Assembly (NCBI GenBank): GCA_026874595.1
Contig: CM049317.1
Span: 14,192,882-14,256,881, forward strand
Direction: 5' to 3'
DNA length: 64,000 bases
Source: Sipunculus nudus
Taxonomy: Eukaryota > Annelida > Sipuncula > Golfingiida > Sipunculidae
Of this stretch, positions 63,776 through 64,000 are shown piece by piece (position 1 is the first letter of the stretch; the number at the start of each line of letters is the position of its first letter). The notes beneath the pieces are model-generated. The model ran no database searches, was not told the DNA's origin, and saw only the letters and a program-made list of their open reading frames with translations. A program made the position numbers and the translations under genes.

Positions 63776-64000
63776 TTTGTGACAACTTTTTACATACATT
63801 GCACATCCTATGTACAGAAGTAAAGTTAAGATAAATGCGCACGTGGCCAGGCACGTGAAAAAGGAGAGGAAACGTTCCTCAATACAATTACGACCACTCA
63901 CTCAATTAAATGGTGTAACATTTGCTGTATATTTAATGTAAAAGTATCCTTATGATTTGGTTGAGGCTGTTGTGAAATGTGTGGTGTGAAGAGGAACAGA
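63776..64000. other. Unique flank, nothing recognised
   Basis: Sequence after the end of duplicate D. No open frame or repeat can be supported in the remaining bases. Confidence 0.4.

Overview
This is a eukaryotic, AT-rich, intron-bearing window. Two C-type lectin domains on one receptor gene, THAP/DDE and YqaJ/SWIM transposon genes, tRNA-headed SINEs and large diverged repeats suggest a marine invertebrate, plausibly a bivalve or other mollusc. That is inference only; no species-diagnostic gene is present. Real genes are split into short exons, so they were rebuilt by reading splice sites and checking that intron phases agree. Layout: (1) 1-3876 is gene-poor. (2) 3892-4308 is a tRNA-headed SINE with a 15-bp target-site duplication. 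(3) 4651-8294, minus strand: the last five exons, all phase 0, of a gene I do not recognise (174 codons seen), acidic and rich in tyrosine motifs. (4) 8862-13628: a structurally complete ISL2EU-type DNA transposon with AT target duplication and terminal inverted repeats. It carries two convergent split genes, a plus-strand SWIM/YqaJ nuclease and a minus-strand THAP/DDE transposase. Each gene has one stop codon and one frameshift, so this copy is dead but fairly young. (5) 14109-23517, minus strand: a transmembrane receptor gene with a signal peptide, two C-type lectin domains, a linker, one membrane segment and alternative cytoplasmic tail exons. One intron holds a degraded LINE reverse transcriptase. 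The unknown exons at 4651-8294 are on the same strand and share intron phase with its tail, so they may be the distal tail of the same gene, with the transposon sitting in an intron. (6) 24-64 kb has no convincing protein gene. It is a mosaic of diverged copies of one long non-coding unit. The clearest pair is 24016-34425 and about 49937-63775. The unit carries a tRNA-Asn(GTT) gene or relic (24187, 38552, 43429, 48970, 49996) and a 20-bp minisatellite. It has been modified by a Mutator-like MITE (24502-25061, with empty sites in the paralogous copies), a tandem 147-bp expansion and a 2.56-kb insertion with internal duplication. The receptor gene and the transposon are separate systems sharing a locus. 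The 24-64 kb part looks like repeated segmental duplication around a tRNA-Asn gene. No alignments, identities or database searches could be computed, so all homology statements come from reading the sequence by eye.
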